From JANNSW01 sp031431235 (GTDB taxonomy: Bacteria; Pseudomonadota; Alphaproteobacteria; Rhizobiales; Hyphomicrobiaceae), in the NCBI GenBank assembly GCA_031431235.1, contig JANPDA010000441.1:1-7908 (forward strand): a stretch of 7,908 nucleotides of DNA. The letters run 5' to 3'. Made by a program: the position numbers and the translations under genes. Positions 5,931 to 7,908 of this stretch are shown here, piece by piece. A model generated the notes under the pieces. That model was not told the origin of the DNA and ran no database searches. It saw only the letters and a program-made list of their open reading frames with translations. The number at the start of each line of letters is the position of its first letter. Position 1 is the stretch's first letter.

Positions 5931-7715
5931 ATGCGCATTGCCCGTCTGACCGCTCTGTTGCTTGCGCTGCTCCTGCCTGCGTCGGGCGCCCGGGCCGCGA
6001 GCGATCCGCTCTGGCAGGGCTGGACACCGGACCTGTTCGAGCGGGCGAAGGCCGAGAACCGCTTCGTCATCCTCGATCTCGAGGCGGTGTGGTGCCACTG
6101 GTGCCACGTGATGGAGCAGGAGACCTATACGGACCCAAAGGTGATCGGGCTGCTGAAGGCGCGCTACATCCCAGTCCGCGTCGATCAGGATTCGAGCCCC
6201 GAGCTGGCGGCCCGCTATGGCGACTGGGGCTGGCCCGCGACGATCGTGTTCGCGCCAGACGGCACCGAGATCGTGAAGCGGCGCGGCTACATCGCGGCCC
6301 CGATGATGGCTTCCCTGCTGCAGGCGATCATCGATGACCCCTCGCCCGGCCCGTCGGTGCAGGCAAATCCCGAAATCGTGCCGGCGTCGAGCGCCCTGCT
6401 GTCGCCGGAGCGGCGCAGCGCGCTCGGCGAGGCCTTCCGGGCAGCGTTCGACAGCGAGCACGGTGGCTGGGGCGATGGACACCGGTTCATCCCGACCGAC
6501 AGCATGGACCTCGCCTTGACGCTCGCTGCTGGTGGCGACAAGGCCGCCGAGGCGATGGTGAGGAAGACGCTCGACGGCGCGCTGGCGCTGATCGATCCGG
6601 TCTGGGGCGGCATCTACCAGTATTCCGATGCGATCGACTGGTCCTCGCCCCACACCGAGAAAATCATGTGGTACCAGGCGCAGGCGTTGCGCCAGTATGC
6701 GCTCGCCTCCAAGCAATTGGGCGAGCCGCGCTACCTCTCGGCCGCGCGTGCGGTCCGCTCTTATCTGGAGCGCTTCCTGCTGTCGCCCGAAGGCGCGTTC
6801 TATACGAGCCAGGACGCCGATCTCGATCGAGCCACGCCCGGCAAGGCCTACTATGCCCTCGACGATGCAGGCAGGCGCGCGCTCGGAAACCCGCGGATCG
6901 ATCAGAGCCTCTATGCGCGTGAGACTGCCTGGGCCGTCTCTGGCCTCGTCACGCTCGCCAACATGAGTGGCGATGCCTCGGCCCTCGTGCTCGCCGAGCG
7001 GGCAATGGATTGGGTCACGGCGAACAGAGCGCTGGCGGGAGGCGGCTTCATGCATGGCGCGGCCGATCGCGGCGGGCCGTTCCTCGGCGACAACGTGGCC
7101 GCGGGCCAGGCAGCGCTCGATCTCTACGGGGCGACCGGCAATCGCCAATGGTTGATGCGCGCCGCCGCTGCGGGCAACTTCATCGGCACCAACTTCCGGC
7201 TGACGAGCGGCGGGTATACGACGGCGCGCACCGATGCTGCGGCCGTGGGCGTTTTTACCGAGCCCGTCGTCAATTTCGACGAGATGGTGCAAGCGACGCG
7301 GTTCCTCAATGCGCTTGCCCGCACCCATGGCGGGGCGGCCTTTCGGGAGCTTGCCGAGCACGCGATGAAATGGCTCGCATCCGACGCCATCAGCGGGCGG
7401 CCGGGAGCGGCGGCCGGCGTGTTGATCGCCGATGCGGAGCTTGCCGTCGAGCCGATGCATGTGACGGTGGTCGGCGAGAAGGATGACCCGCTGGCTCAAA
7501 AACTCCATCTGGCGGCCCGTGCGCTCCCCGCCGTGATGAAGCGGCTGGACTGGTGGGATCCGCGCGAAGGCGCGATGATCAACCCCGACGTGGAATACCC
7601 CGAGCTGGAGGTCGCGGCAGCGTTTGCCTGCTCCAACCGGATCTGCTCACAGCCGGTGATGGACCCCGAAGGGCTGCTGCCGGTGGTCGAGCGGATGCTG
7701 GCTTTGCGGCAGTAG
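5931..7715 (+). CDS. Exported thioredoxin-domain protein of the DUF255/YyaL (SPATA20-like) family
   Basis: A 594-residue protein. Residues 1-22 form a signal peptide: MRIAR, then a Leu-rich core, then ASGARA with cleavage likely after A22. A periplasmic location follows. Next is the thioredoxin-like domain with the family-type active site WCHWCHVM (C55 and C58) and the cis-proline loop WGWPATIVFAPDG (P102). The remainder is the alpha-helical, glycosidase-toroid-like region of the family, with a typical ending ACSNRICSQPVMDPEGL that carries C567 and C572. Many relatives are cytoplasmic and about 650-700 residues, so this is a somewhat shorter exported form. The biochemical role of the family is not established; thiol-disulfide chemistry is inferred from CHWC. 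The frame is open from 5862, but the ATG at 5931 begins the signal peptide and has GAGG 8 nt upstream, so it is preferred. Confidence 0.9.
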   Translation: MRIARLTALLLALLLPASGARAASDPLWQGWTPDLFERAKAENRFVILDLEAVWCHWCHVMEQETYTDPKVIGLLKARYIPVRVDQDSSPELAARYGDWGWPATIVFAPDGTEIVKRRGYIAAPMMASLLQAIIDDPSPGPSVQANPEIVPASSALLSPERRSALGEAFRAAFDSEHGGWGDGHRFIPTDSMDLALTLAAGGDKAAEAMVRKTLDGALALIDPVWGGIYQYSDAIDWSSPHTEKIMWYQAQALRQYALASKQLGEPRYLSAARAVRSYLERFLLSPEGAFYTSQDADLDRATPGKAYYALDDAGRRALGNPRIDQSLYARETAWAVSGLVTLANMSGDASALVLAERAMDWVTANRALAGGGFMHGAADRGGPFLGDNVAAGQAALDLYGATGNRQWLMRAAAAGNFIGTNFRLTSGGYTTARTDAAAVGVFTEPVVNFDEMVQATRFLNALARTHGGAAFRELAEHAMKWLASDAISGRPGAAAGVLIADAELAVEPMHVTVVGEKDDPLAQKLHLAARALPAVMKRLDWWDPREGAMINPDVEYPELEVAAAFACSNRICSQPVMDPEGLLPVVERMLALRQ

Positions 7716-7908
7716 GAGGGGCAGCCGGGAGCAGGCAACGGGCAGCAGTGGGTCCGCTCCCTGCTGCCCACACTCGCCCCAGCAACCCCCGCGCCTCCCC
7801 GACGCTCGCCGCGTGGCGCCCGTACTCCGCGCACATCGCCGCCACCCGCCCCTTGTCGAATCGCACATTGTCCGCGAGGCCCGTGCGGCAATGGCCGCCC
7901 AGCTCGAG
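7579..7908 (-). CDS. Beta-keto acid cleavage enzyme (BKACE), C-terminal part, with unusual 3' extension
   Basis: The minus strand from the right edge reads ELGGHCRTGLADNVRFDKGR, then EYGRHAASVGEARGLLG. This is the C-terminal signature of the BKACE family (3-keto-5-aminohexanoate cleavage enzyme type, 'GGH.R.GLEDN...' then '..EARELLGL'). The family uses zinc and acetyl-CoA to cleave beta-keto acids to acetoacetate and a CoA ester. The zinc ligands and N-terminal half lie outside the window. Family proteins usually end within a few residues of the 'LLG' (here ending near 7777). This frame has no stop there and continues for about 65 residues of Ala/Pro/Arg-rich sequence to a TGA at 7581-7579, overlapping the convergent thioredoxin-like gene by 137 nt. 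The extension may be a stop-loss tail, an indel or a sequencing error. Confidence 0.72.
   Translation of the reverse strand, partial: LELGGHCRTGLADNVRFDKGRVAAMCAEYGRHAASVGEARGLLGRVWAAGSGPTAARCLLPAAPPTAAKPASARPPAAALRGPSPAVSRSGWSRQTLPRPPARGIPRRG
7740..7769. terminator. Hairpin between convergent genes, possible bidirectional terminator
   Basis: Perfect 9-bp arms GGGCAGCAG (7740-7748) and CTGCTGCCC (7761-7769) enclose a 12-nt loop, 24 nt after the stop of the thioredoxin-like gene. A competing pair GGGAGC (7727-7732) / GCTCCC (7756-7761) overlaps it. There is no T run on either side, so termination would not be of the classic intrinsic kind. On the minus strand the hairpin lies inside the extended frame of the BKACE gene. 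Confidence 0.4.

Noticed and set aside
5614..6027. Minus-strand frame of 137 codons in the divergent intergenic region
   Set aside because: It overlaps the start of the thioredoxin-like gene, spans the inverted-repeat cluster and has no recognisable similarity.
5898..7508. Minus-strand open frame of 536 codons opposite the thioredoxin-like gene
   Set aside because: Antisense shadow of a gene with a signal peptide, CHWC motif and family-typical C-terminus.

Overview
The window looks like chromosomal DNA of a GC-rich alphaproteobacterium, most likely of the order Hyphomicrobiales (Rhizobiales). The grounds are the strong G/C bias at third codon positions, the style of the RecQ and GntR proteins, and a 92-residue membrane protein that resembles the alphaproteobacterial family I know as DUF6460. 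I cannot name a genus. There is no phage, insertion sequence, CRISPR array, tRNA or rRNA that I can support.

Bases 1-2506 hold a divergently arranged catabolic-looking module. On the minus strand an atypical short-chain dehydrogenase (192-974) is followed after 7 nt by the first 61 codons of an aldehyde dehydrogenase that runs off the left edge (1-184). On the plus strand a GntR/FCD-type regulator (1086-1781) overlaps by 4 nt (ATGA) a maleate-isomerase/arylmalonate-decarboxylase-like enzyme (1778-2506). The 111-nt gap between the two arms carries nested palindromes lying on a good minus-strand promoter. The likely picture is that the regulator controls both arms, and that the enzymes together process a small organic acid or its aldehyde/alcohol precursor; the substrate cannot be read from the sequence.

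Bases 2507-3141 contain no recognisable gene. They include a 130-base patch at 2731-2860 of only about 37% GC, rich in short perfect palindromes, inside otherwise GC-rich DNA. Bases 3142-5025 encode a complete RecQ DNA helicase.

Immediately after the recQ stop, on the opposite strand, lie about 35 codons of the N-terminus of a MATE-family efflux transporter, cut off 8 nt from the recQ stop codon. This is a relic of a deletion. Upstream of the relic on the same strand is the intact small two-helix membrane protein (5201-5479), which probably once formed an operon with the MATE gene.

Bases 5480-5930 are a divergent intergenic region with clustered inverted repeats. Bases 5931-7715 encode an exported thioredoxin-fold protein of the DUF255/YyaL (SPATA20-like) family. 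At the right edge, on the minus strand, is the C-terminal part of a beta-keto acid cleavage enzyme (BKACE). Its frame has no stop where the family normally ends and reads about 137 nt into the 3' end of the thioredoxin-like gene.

I did not find a clear undescribed system. The points most worth a second look are the non-canonical active sites of the dehydrogenase and of the racemase-superfamily enzyme, the MATE truncation scar, the extended BKACE 3' end, and the two structured or palindrome-rich intergenic regions.
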